15,400 bases of DNA from the NCBI GenBank assembly GCA_021821225.1, contig JAKACR010000037.1:1-15400 (forward strand). The letters run 5' to 3'. How positions within the stretch are numbered: the first letter of the stretch is position 1; each line of letters begins with the position of its first letter. The notes under the pieces were generated by a model. That model saw nothing but the letters and a program-made list of their open reading frames with translations, was not told the origin of the DNA and did no database searches. This DNA is from Bacillota bacterium (GTDB taxonomy: Bacteria > Bacillota > Bacilli > Alicyclobacillales > SLC66). Below are positions 1 through 6,713 of this stretch, piece by piece. The position numbers were made by a program, and so were the translations under genes.

Positions 1-1
1 G

Positions 2-619
2 GAGAGTGAGTTTGCGCTGACGGGGCGGCTCGCAAAGGCCCTGTGGGAGCGGGGAGTCGAGCCCATTGTGCTGCTCGTGGCGGGAGATGAACGGGCGCGG
101 CTGCGCCGTCATCCCCTGCCGACCGCACAATCGGTCGAACACTATGGATTGCTGGTCGTCTGCGGCAGGCGCCAGGGACTGGTGGCGTCCGCCACGCGCA
201 GCGTCGCGTTTGGCAAGCTGCCGGACGATCTTCAGGAGCGGCAGGCGGTCGCCGGTTATGTCGATGCGGTCGCCATCGCAAACAGCCGCCCCGGAGTGGC
301 GCTCGACACCATCTTTTCACGCATTCAGCAGGCGTATGCCGAACGGGGTTTTCCCGGGGAATGGTCAATGCACCACCAGGGTGGAATCGGGGGATACGGA
401 TCGCGGACGCAGCTCGCTGTGCCCGATGCGCATGTGGTGCTGCGCCCTGGAATGACGATGGCCTGGAATCCCACCGTGACGGGTGCGAAGAGCGAGGACA
501 CCTGTCTTGTCGGCCGGGAAGAACCGGAGATTCTCGGCGTTGCGCCGGGCGATTGGCCGACAACGGCACATCGCGCGGACGGCATGACCCTGATGCGGCC
601 CGATGTACTGGTGAGATAA
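2..619 (+). CDS. M24 family metallopeptidase-like protein (5' truncated)
   Basis: The frame is open from the window edge, so the start and N-terminal part are missing; 205 residues remain. The C-terminal half resembles the pita-bread fold of the M24 (Xaa-Pro aminopeptidase) family: HHQGGIGGYGSR near residue 124, then LRPGMTMAWNPTVTG, then KSEDT near 163-167. In typical members these positions carry the metal-binding His and two Glu. Here the His (124/125) and the last Glu (E165) are present, but the position that is usually Glu in an EPG motif is Asn156 (AWNP). The two Asp ligands, if present, lie upstream of or within the part I cannot align. Peptidase activity is therefore uncertain. It ends 15 bases before the isomerase-like gene and is probably co-transcribed with it. 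Family assignment is fairly sure, function is not. Confidence 0.75.
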   Translation, partial: ESEFALTGRLAKALWERGVEPIVLLVAGDERARLRRHPLPTAQSVEHYGLLVVCGRRQGLVASATRSVAFGKLPDDLQERQAVAGYVDAVAIANSRPGVALDTIFSRIQQAYAERGFPGEWSMHHQGGIGGYGSRTQLAVPDAHVVLRPGMTMAWNPTVTGAKSEDTCLVGREEPEILGVAPGDWPTTAHRADGMTLMRPDVLVR

Positions 620-634
620 GAGGGGAAGATCGGC

Positions 635-1984
635 GTGGAAACGGCAGCGATGAAGATCGGCTTTATATGCTTCGGGCGAAGCACTTTTGACGTGGTTGCG
701 GCGCAGAAGATCAAGGCGCGTTCAGAAGAAGTCCTGCTTCAACTGGGAGAAAAATGGGAATCTATTTCAGAACTTGTGACGACGCCCGCACAGGCGCAAC
801 AGGCCGCCGACCAATTGGTGGCGGCAGGCGTCGAGACCTTGGTTGCACAATTCACCACGTTTGTGGACGGACGTTTCATTGAATTGCTGGCGTCCCGTCT
901 CGGCGTCCCCGTGCTCGTCTGGGCGCTGCGCGAACCTGGAGGACACGGGGAACGGCTCGCGCTCAATTCTTTGACGGGCGCCAATATGGCCGGCGAACGG
1001 CTGCACCGTCTGGGAGTTCCATTTCGCTTGATTTACGGCGATCCGGGCGAAGCAGGGACGGATGAGCAGTTGCGCCGGGCGTTGCGTGTGCAACGGGTGT
1101 ACACCCGCCTGCGCCGCTTTACCGTTGTGACGGTCGGGGATGCGCCGGACGGGTTTTTCTTCTCGTCCCCGCGCCCCGAGGTCCTGCGACAGCTCGGCGT
1201 GCGGGTGGAGAACCTCGATTTGCACGATACGTTCCGCCGGGCGGGCGATGTGCCGGATGAGCGGGCGCGGCAGGTGCTGTCCGAGGTCAGGAAAAAGGTT
1301 GTCGGACTGGACCGTCTGGAGTCGGATACCACGCTCAAATTTGCGCGACTGCACGCCATGCTGTCAGATGACTTGCGGCGGCTTGGCGCGGACGCCTTGG
1401 CCGTCCGTTGCTGGCCGGAATTTTTCACCGAGTTTGGCGCTGCGGCATGTTCCACGATTTCCGCTTTTACCGATCAGGGTGTGATGGGAGCGTGTGAGGC
1501 GGATATTCTTGGCGCATTGTCGATGGCCGTATTGCACGAGGCGGCGGGCGGCGCGGCCTATCTCGGCGATCTCGTGGAGATCGACGAGATAAATGACGCG
1601 GTGGTGTTCTGGCACTGTGGGGCGGGAGCGTTTTCACTCGCACGGCAGGATACCGGAGCCGTGGCGGGCAGGCATCCCAACCGCCAGATCGGCTTCACCC
1701 TGGAGTTCGGCCTCAAGCCTGGCCGCGTGACGATTCTGCGCGTCGGGGAGGAGCGCGATGGAAGCGCGCGGGCGCTCATCGGAACCGGTGAGGTGATGGA
1801 CGAACCCCAGCGTTTTCTTGGAACGTCGGGCAAGGTGAAGCTGGACGGCGGGGACGTCATGCGGCGCACGCGGGCGGTGATGGAGGCGGGGTTTGAACCG
1901 CACTACGCGTTGGCGTACGGCGATGTGGCGCAGGAATTGAAAGAGGCGTTCCGCCTGTTGGGAGTCCCCGTCACCGAATTTTGA
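635..1984 (+). CDS. L-fucose/L-arabinose isomerase-like protein
   Basis: 449 residues from a GTG start, with an AGGGG ribosome site 9 bases upstream. A later in-frame ATG at 650 is too far from that site. The protein has the layout of COG2407-type fucose isomerase-like proteins: an N-terminal Rossmann-like half (residues 6-170, with LVAQFTTFVDG near 69-79), a middle domain and a C-terminal active-site domain. Candidate Mn-binding and catalytic residues are E262 in RCWPEFF, E288/D290 in GACEADILGA, H327 in FWHCGAG and H423 in EPHYALAYGD. Members of this superfamily interconvert aldoses and ketoses, and some act on other sugars such as sulfoquinovose. The substrate here cannot be read from sequence. 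The neighbouring kinase and TIM-barrel isomerase suggest a sugar-catabolic cassette. Confidence 0.8.
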   Translation: METAAMKIGFICFGRSTFDVVAAQKIKARSEEVLLQLGEKWESISELVTTPAQAQQAADQLVAAGVETLVAQFTTFVDGRFIELLASRLGVPVLVWALREPGGHGERLALNSLTGANMAGERLHRLGVPFRLIYGDPGEAGTDEQLRRALRVQRVYTRLRRFTVVTVGDAPDGFFFSSPRPEVLRQLGVRVENLDLHDTFRRAGDVPDERARQVLSEVRKKVVGLDRLESDTTLKFARLHAMLSDDLRRLGADALAVRCWPEFFTEFGAAACSTISAFTDQGVMGACEADILGALSMAVLHEAAGGAAYLGDLVEIDEINDAVVFWHCGAGAFSLARQDTGAVAGRHPNRQIGFTLEFGLKPGRVTILRVGEERDGSARALIGTGEVMDEPQRFLGTSGKVKLDGGDVMRRTRAVMEAGFEPHYALAYGDVAQELKEAFRLLGVPVTEF

Positions 1985-2017
1985 CTGGCAGCCCGAATGT
2001 TTGCTGGGCCAGCGTCA

Positions 2018-2062
2018 CGTGCCAAACCAGTGGTGGGATGACGGTTGGCACGAGTCTTTTCA
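2018..2062 (+). terminator. Hairpin with T-rich tail between isomerase-like and kinase genes
   Basis: CGTGCCAA at 2018-2025 pairs perfectly with TTGGCACG at 2045-2052; CC/GG can add two pairs past a one-base bulge. TCTTTTC follows at 2055-2061. The shape fits an intrinsic terminator or attenuator after the isomerase-like gene, but the loop is long and the T tract is interrupted. Confidence 0.4.
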
Positions 2063-2066
2063 AGAT

Positions 2067-2083
2067 GGGAGGCGGTCGGACTG
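2067..2083 (+). promoter_or_regulatory. Ribosome binding site that places the kinase start at CTG
   Basis: GGGAGG at 2067-2072 lies 8 bases before CTG at 2081. Translation from that CTG gives (M)RVAIGQFGGPTAVIN, which is the normal beginning of the phosphofructokinase fold. The only earlier start, TTG at 2045, lies inside the right arm of the hairpin and has no good ribosome site. Confidence 0.55.
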
Positions 2084-3274
2084 CGCGTCGCGATCGGACA
2101 GTTTGGCGGGCCGACCGCCGTGATCAACGCGTCGCTTGAAGGAGCCATCGCGACCCTGGAGGAGGCGGGCGTGGAGACCTGGGGCGTCTTCGACGGCCCG
2201 CACGGACTGGCAAAAGACCATCTGCAGCCGCTCGACAGACTGGAAATCGGCGCATGGACATGGCTGTCCCGTACGCCGGGAGCGGCGCTGCGGGCCGGGC
2301 GGGCGGCTTCCTTTGACGCGACGGCGGCATTGGCTCACCTGAAACGCCACGCCATTGACGCACTCATCGTCATGGGAGGCAACGGGACGATGGCGCTGGC
2401 GCAGGCGCTGCAGGATGCCGCGCGCTCCGACGGCTGCGGACTGCGCGTGATCGGCGTGCCAAAGACGATTGATAACGATATTGCGGGCGTCGATCACGCT
2501 CCGGGGTTTCCGAGCGCCGCGAACTTTGTCGTGAAGGCCGTGCGCGACCTGACCATGGACCTGGAAGCGATGACGGGATTTGAACAGGTGCGGGTTATTG
2601 AAGTGATGGGGAGGCGTACCGGGTGGCTGGCAGCCGCCGCGGCGTTCGCCCGCGCACTCTGGCTTGAGCGGGAGAAACAGTCGATGGCGCCGCACCTGAT
2701 CTATCTGCCGGAACGGCCGATTGCGCTCGCATCGATACTGGAGGATGTCGAACGGACCGTCCAGTCCCTGGGCTTTGCCGTGATCGTCACAGCGGAGGAA
2801 CTGCACGATCCATCCGCACAGGGCGCGGCCGCGGAGGTCCCTGCCGCTATGCAAGTGAGGCAGGGCGGCGTCGGGGCAATGATCGCGCAGGCGGTGCGGG
2901 ATCATCTCGGTTGCGGCGCGCGTTATGAGAATCTCGGCGCGCTGCAGCGGTGCTGGGCAGAGTCAGCAACGGCGCTTGACCGGGAGGAGGCGTATGCGCA
3001 GGGCGCGGCTGCCGCCGCGCGTTGCGTTGTCGGCGATGGCGGCTTCATGGTGGGATTGCGGCGCGATCATCCGGAGGAAGGACTGTACAGTACCAGTCCG
3101 GTCACGTTGCCGTTTACGCAGGTGGCGGGGAAGGAACGGTTGCTGCCGGACCATTTTTGTCGGCTTGACCAGGAATTTTTGACTTGGATAAAACCGCTTA
3201 TCGAGGGCATCCATCCCCTGCAGAGATTGCCGCGTCGCGTGGGCGTGGAATCTGTTCAAAAAGGGGACAGGTAA
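2081..3274 (+). CDS. 6-phosphofructokinase family protein (ATP or PPi donor unclear)
   Basis: About 397 residues from the proposed CTG start (409 if TTG at 2045 were used). Phosphofructokinase motifs are in order: GGPTAVINASL at the N-terminus, GGNGTM at 99-104, PKTIDND at 127-133 with the expected catalytic Asp131, and MGRRTGW from 176. The family phosphorylates fructose 6-phosphate at C1. Two diagnostic positions disagree: Gly102 in GGNGT is typical of ATP-dependent enzymes, while Lys128 in PKTIDND is typical of PPi-dependent ones. The usual Asp before that Gly is Asn101. Some members with Gly plus Lys use ATP, so the donor is left open. The last nine residues and the stop are encoded by repeat copy 1, so the native C-terminus may have been replaced. 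Soluble, no TM segment. Confidence 0.85.
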   Translation: MRVAIGQFGGPTAVINASLEGAIATLEEAGVETWGVFDGPHGLAKDHLQPLDRLEIGAWTWLSRTPGAALRAGRAASFDATAALAHLKRHAIDALIVMGGNGTMALAQALQDAARSDGCGLRVIGVPKTIDNDIAGVDHAPGFPSAANFVVKAVRDLTMDLEAMTGFEQVRVIEVMGRRTGWLAAAAAFARALWLEREKQSMAPHLIYLPERPIALASILEDVERTVQSLGFAVIVTAEELHDPSAQGAAAEVPAAMQVRQGGVGAMIAQAVRDHLGCGARYENLGALQRCWAESATALDREEAYAQGAAAAARCVVGDGGFMVGLRRDHPEEGLYSTSPVTLPFTQVAGKERLLPDHFCRLDQEFLTWIKPLIEGIHPLQRLPRRVGVESVQKGDR

Positions 3275-3452
3275 GACCCGCACCGTGCATTGGGACAGGG
3301 AATCAGATTGCTTGCTCAGGGGACTTCATCACATGTCCCCTGGGAGCAGCCGGACAGGCGAATCGAGCGTACGCTTTTGGGTGCGTGAGGGAGTATTTCT
3401 GGCGATGACACGGCAACGCGCCGGGGAGTTCTGCCCTCTTTTTGAACAACCT
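3247..3452 (-). repeat. MITE-like repeat, copy 1 (206 bp)
   Basis: Begins GGAATCTGTTCAAAAAG and ends CTTTTTGAACAACCT, so the ends are inverted repeats sharing TGTTCAAAAAG and nearby bases. It aligns along most of its length with copies 2 and 3. Relative to copy 3 it is inverted and contains an extra roughly 49-bp module. Flanks are GGCGT and CTACC, so no target duplication is visible. It overlaps the end of the kinase gene and supplies its stop codon. Short ORFs through it are products of the repeat and not genes. Confidence 0.85.
3292..3340 (-). repeat. Internal palindromic module in repeat copy 1
   Basis: A segment from GGGACAGGGAAT to CACATGTCCCC. On the minus strand it reads GGGGACATGTGATGAAGTCC onward, matching the module in copy 2 and the free-standing one at 8944. 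It is absent from copy 3 at the same place. Confidence 0.65.
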
Positions 3453-3485
3453 CTACCTGTATAAAGATCGGGGAAGGTGGCACAC

Positions 3486-4256
3486 ATGATTCTCACGAGT
3501 CTGGAATCAGTCGTGGCGGGGAGCAGCCTGGAACAACGCTGCGAAATTTTGCGGGAGGCTGGTTTTTCCGGCATCGACATACTCGGACATACGCTGGGGG
3601 AGCGCATAAAGGAGGTCAGGTCCGCCACGGCCGCGACGGGAATCCGTCTGATTGCCGTGTATGCGCGGCTCGGCGAACATACGCTGCTTGACGCCGGCGT
3701 GAACGCGCGCGCGCATACGCTGGATCTCCTGAAAGAGAGACTGGAGACGGCTGCAAAACTGGACGCCGAAGCGGTTATTTTTGTGCCGATTTTCGGTCCG
3801 GCGCGCATGCGCGCCGAGGCGGAGCGGATGGTCCTGCTCGCGTTGCTCGATGAACTGACGGCCTGGAGCGAGCGATCAGGGACAGGGGTGCCCCTGGTGC
3901 TTGAACCGCTCAATTCGCGCGATACGCATCTGGTCTATGACCCCCGTGAGGCTGTGGAGATTGTGCAGGCGGTCGGCAGTCCGCTCTTGCGCACGATGGT
4001 CGACACGTATCATATGGATTTGCAGGGATTGGACATGACGGAAGCGATTCGGGCGACGGCGCCGTACATGCGGCTTGTGCACCTGTCGGATACCGACCGC
4101 AAGCTGCCCGGCCAAGGACAGATCGACTTTGCGCGGGTGCTCTCCGTCCTGGAAAGCGTGGGCTACGACGGTCCGCTCGGCCTCGAATGCAACGGCAACC
4201 ACGATCTGGAGGCAATGCGGCGGACAGCGGCTTATTTGCGCGAGTCCCGGCGATAA
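3486..4256 (+). CDS. Sugar phosphate isomerase/epimerase (xylose isomerase-like TIM barrel)
   Basis: 256 residues from ATG, with GGGGAAGG ending 8 bases before it; the GTG at 3477 overlaps that site and is less likely. The protein looks like the AP-endonuclease-2/xylose-isomerase-like TIM barrel that includes hydroxypyruvate isomerase and D-tagatose/psicose 3-epimerase. Likely metal ligands and catalytic residues are E140 in VLEPLN, D173 and H176 in VDTYHMD, H199 in VHLSDTDR and E234 in LGLECN. The segment DRKLPGQGQIDF (204-215) matches the conserved substrate loop. Repeat copy 1 ends 33 bases upstream, so its transcription may read through the repeat. It probably belongs to the same catabolic set as the upstream kinase. 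The substrate is unknown. Confidence 0.85.
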   Translation: MILTSLESVVAGSSLEQRCEILREAGFSGIDILGHTLGERIKEVRSATAATGIRLIAVYARLGEHTLLDAGVNARAHTLDLLKERLETAAKLDAEAVIFVPIFGPARMRAEAERMVLLALLDELTAWSERSGTGVPLVLEPLNSRDTHLVYDPREAVEIVQAVGSPLLRTMVDTYHMDLQGLDMTEAIRATAPYMRLVHLSDTDRKLPGQGQIDFARVLSVLESVGYDGPLGLECNGNHDLEAMRRTAAYLRESRR

Positions 4257-4323
4257 ACCACCCGGCGTGCATGGGCTGCTCGACGCAGTTGGCGGTCGCG
4301 CTCAGGCTTCGACCCTACTTGAC

Positions 4324-4361
4324 CGAGTGACGCCCGCCGCGCAAACGACGGGTGTCACTCG
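4324..4361. terminator. Hairpin between convergent genes
   Basis: CGAGTGAC at 4324-4331 pairs with GTCACTCG at 4354-4361, and CCCG/CGGG extends the stem past a G-T pair, leaving a 12-base loop. It lies between converging genes and overlaps the stop codon of the minus-strand one. No T tract follows on either strand, so a role as terminator is only suggested by position. Confidence 0.4.
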
Positions 4362-5644
4362 ATCGGGCGCGGTCCACCGATCAGGAGCACGCGCCGCAGG
4401 GAGACCATCAGGATGACGGTGGCTGCCGCGCACAGAATGCCGAACGCACCGGCCAGGATGGCCGTAAGCGCCGTGGGGAGACTGCGGATGACGATGACGG
4501 GGAGACCACAGGCGACACCGGCCAGGTAGAACCGATCGGCCGCCGCAATCCACCGTTGCGGGACCATGTCGTCCAAAGCCGGCGCGGTTTTTCGCTCGGG
4601 ACGATGGCTGAAGCGGTACTCGAACCACAGAAATGGGACGATCTTTTGTACATAGGAGAACGCGAGCGGCAGCAGGCCGCAGAACAGAAGGAGATACCCG
4701 GCCAAAAACGCGAGCCCGCGCCAGTTCAGAACGATCGACGCCAGGGCGAGAACGGCAGCCAGCAGGATGATGGCAAGCGCGAACAGCGCGGAGCGCATCG
4801 GCTTGACGAACGTTTTTCGCTTGCGGGCGCCGAGAATGCGCCGGGCGTCGACCGTAAAGGAGATCAGTCCGGCAAGGGCGGCGAGGCATCCCGCCAGCGT
4901 GAGCGCGTACATCGGTTGAGGCAAGCCGTTGCGCCAGGCGAAGATGGCGGGCAAGTGGGAAAAAAGCAGGATGGCGAGACCGCCAAACCACCATGCGGCC
5001 GTCTTGGCCGCCGATATCTTATAACCGTGCGATAACGAAAACATCGGGATAAACTTGTAGGAAATGATCATCACCAGGCCGGTCCAGAAACCGAGCGCCC
5101 CGGCGGCAATGTGGGTCAGCAACAGGGCGGGTGTCTCCGTTTCCGGTGAAAACGCCTGCCAGAGACCCGCCGCCGCAACCCAGACGAAAAAGGCGCCCGG
5201 CAGCCAGAGCAGGCGATGAACGTGCGTCTTGTTGCGGGCGAGGCGATAGCTTCGCGCAAGGAATGCGCCATAGGCGGCCAGGCCGGCCACGAGCAGGGAA
5301 CCGCCCACGCCGACAAGGCGCCAGTCCCCGGCCACAAAGCCGCCGACCATGAGAATGACCGCGACGGCGTGGGCCGGGAGATGCCACAGTGCGACATGGC
5401 GCGGCAACGGCGGAGCCTGAAAGGCGATGCTCACCACTTGGTAAAGAACTCCCGCCGCGATGGTCAGCAGTCCGCCGAGCACCAGCGTGTGAATGGCGGC
5501 GAGCGATTCCGGCGTTCCGGCGCTCGCCTTTCCCCAGGTAGGCAGGCAAAACGCGCTGATGGCAAAGCCGAGAACACAGGCGGACAGACCGGCAAAGAGG
5601 TACCATACTGTCGGGCTCAATCTCTTTTTGGCGCTTTGATTCAT
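4355..5644 (-). CDS. Polytopic membrane protein, NnrS/heme-copper-oxidase-like, paralog A
   Basis: 429 residues from ATG at 5644, preceded by AAAGGAG (complement at 5655-5661). An in-frame ATG at 5671 lies in the repeat's target duplication and lacks a ribosome site. About twelve hydrophobic segments cover nearly the whole protein. Three histidines stand in conserved settings shared with the protein at 9006-10346: H52 in AIHTLVLGGLL (followed by GVLYQ), H178 in LLTHIAAGALG and H206 in IPMFSLSHGY. The 28-residue spacing of the last two is identical in both proteins. The pattern recalls heme/copper-binding membrane proteins such as NnrS and oxidase subunit I relatives, but the complete oxidase ligand set is not seen. 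Metal or heme binding is inference. Confidence 0.65.
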   Translation of the reverse strand: MNQSAKKRLSPTVWYLFAGLSACVLGFAISAFCLPTWGKASAGTPESLAAIHTLVLGGLLTIAAGVLYQVVSIAFQAPPLPRHVALWHLPAHAVAVILMVGGFVAGDWRLVGVGGSLLVAGLAAYGAFLARSYRLARNKTHVHRLLWLPGAFFVWVAAAGLWQAFSPETETPALLLTHIAAGALGFWTGLVMIISYKFIPMFSLSHGYKISAAKTAAWWFGGLAILLFSHLPAIFAWRNGLPQPMYALTLAGCLAALAGLISFTVDARRILGARKRKTFVKPMRSALFALAIILLAAVLALASIVLNWRGLAFLAGYLLLFCGLLPLAFSYVQKIVPFLWFEYRFSHRPERKTAPALDDMVPQRWIAAADRFYLAGVACGLPVIVIRSLPTALTAILAGAFGILCAAATVILMVSLRRVLLIGGPRPIE

Positions 5645-5671
5645 GGAGATGAAACTCCTTTCGCAGCTCAT

Positions 5672-5851
5672 GGAATCTGTTCAAAAAGAGGGCAGGGTTG
5701 ACCCACGCAGTGCAATGGGACATGGGATAAACCGAGTGCGCAGTGGACATTATCCCATGTCCCTGAGCGTACGTTTTTGGTACGTAAGGGAGCATTTCTG
5801 GCGATGACGCGGCAATGCGCCGGGAAGTTCTGCCCCCTTTTTGAACAACCT
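5672..5851 (-). repeat. MITE-like repeat, copy 2 (180 bp) with 5-bp target duplication
   Basis: Begins GGAATCTGTTCAAAAAGAGG and ends CCCTTTTTGAACAACCT, flanked by a perfect CTCAT duplication at 5667-5671 and 5852-5856. In the opposite orientation it aligns with copy 3, including CGCCAGAAATGCTCCC and GTGGGTCAACCCTGCCC. It carries an internal palindrome that copy 3 lacks. It sits 11 bases upstream of the ribosome site of the minus-strand membrane-protein gene, so it would be part of that gene's leader if the promoter lies beyond it. Confidence 0.9.
5717..5763. repeat. Internal palindrome in repeat copy 2
   Basis: GGGACATGGGATAA (5717-5730) and TTATCCCATGTCCC (5750-5763) are perfect 14-base inverted repeats around a 19-base loop. 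Related modules occur in copy 1 and alone at 8944-8992. Confidence 0.75.
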
Positions 5852-6053
5852 CTCATAGAACGACTTCTTAAAGCATGGTAAGATACTTGTAGCATACATC
5901 ATCCACCAAAGGCGCGAGCGATCCAGATCACAGGTGACAACAGGCGGCTGATACAGGCATGGTGGACTATTGTGCGCACGCTTAGTCATGCCGCGATTTT
6001 GGCGCGGGCAGAAACACTCCGGGAAAACTTCTTTGTGGCGGGTGAGGCGCGAC
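5852..6053. other. Divergent intergenic region
   Basis: With repeat copy 2 this makes a 409-base gene-free stretch between the minus-strand membrane-protein gene and the plus-strand sensor pair. Apart from the repeat and one weak promoter candidate I see no gene here. The open frame running in from 5970 uses poor starts and is better begun at 6054. Confidence 0.5.
5880..5909 (-). promoter_or_regulatory. Weak sigma-A-like promoter candidate
   Basis: Read on the minus strand, TTGGTG is followed after 18 bases by TATCTT, pointing towards the membrane-protein gene ending at 4355. The match is moderate. If used, repeat copy 2 would be transcribed as leader RNA. Confidence 0.25.
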
Positions 6054-6650
6054 ATGAGCCTGCGGGATATTTCCGCCAGGATACGTGAGAGAAACGCTGA
6101 GATGGACCAACGATTTGTAAATTTTCTTCAGCGCCACATGGATCTAGTGCTTGCCGTGGGAGCGCTTGGCCTCGTCGTTTGGGCTGCCGCGACGAACCAC
6201 CCAACTTATATGGTGGAGATCGCCGTGGTGGGCGCGGTCAGTTTCTTTGCCGGGTTTGTGGAATCCCTTGGATTGGCTTTGGTGCTGATCGCTTGGGGAT
6301 TGATCCAATCCGCCCTCGACCATGCGGGGTTCAACATATCAAGCGGAATGATGCAGATATTCGGCTACGGCTGTGTTGCCTGGCTGGGGTTTCGCCACCG
6401 CGAGCAGCAGCGAAGGCAAAAACAGCGGGTCAATTCCAGCTTGCCGCATGCCGATTCCGTCATCCCGTGGGCGGTCGCCAACGAGGTGAGAACTTCTCTG
6501 GCGGCACTGCGCTTTTTGCTTTTTCCACTTGACGAACAGGAGACGCCGCGGTCAATCCGGCAGGTGACGGACGAATTGAAGCGTCTGGAAGATATATTTT
6601 CCGAGATCGAGCGGCAGGAAGCGGATCGGCGCGAGACGGAGCCGCATTAA
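6054..6650 (+). CDS. Membrane protein with histidine-less HisKA-like C-terminal region
   Basis: 198 residues from ATG at 6054, preceded by GGTGAGG with 6 bases spacing; upstream in-frame starts lack a ribosome site. Hydrophobic segments at about 30-47, 52-68, 70-88 and 97-113 suggest three or four TM helices. A basic stretch (114-125) is followed by a cytoplasmic helical region. At 141-156 it reads VANEVRTSLAALRFLL, which resembles the H-box of HisKA domains (HELRTPLAAL pattern), but the phosphoacceptor His is Asn143. A second helix (165-190) could complete a dimerisation hairpin. No ATPase domain follows. It lies 63 bases before the PAS histidine kinase, so a sensor or partner role for that kinase is plausible. 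The protein belongs to no family I can name. Confidence 0.7.
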   Translation: MSLRDISARIRERNAEMDQRFVNFLQRHMDLVLAVGALGLVVWAAATNHPTYMVEIAVVGAVSFFAGFVESLGLALVLIAWGLIQSALDHAGFNISSGMMQIFGYGCVAWLGFRHREQQRRQKQRVNSSLPHADSVIPWAVANEVRTSLAALRFLLFPLDEQETPRSIRQVTDELKRLEDIFSEIERQEADRRETEPH

Positions 6651-6713
6651 ATTGGCAGCGCGGCGGCGCGTCCGCGGCTGCTGGCGGAAGTCTACAGAGA
6701 AGGGGCGGTTGCA

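Noticed and set aside
3442..3465. Outward promoter from repeat copy 1 (TTGAAC and TATAAA)
   Set aside because: The spacing is only 12 bases, too short for a normal sigma-A promoter.
4352..5035. Plus-strand open frame of 227 codons rich in Asp, Gly and Gln
   Set aside because: It is antisense to the TM-rich minus-strand gene, and its low-complexity polar product has no ribosome site or family match.
5642..5671. Upstream ATG at 5671 as start of the minus-strand membrane protein
   Set aside because: It lies in the CTCAT duplication beside the repeat and has no ribosome site; ATG at 5644 has AAAGGAG at good spacing.
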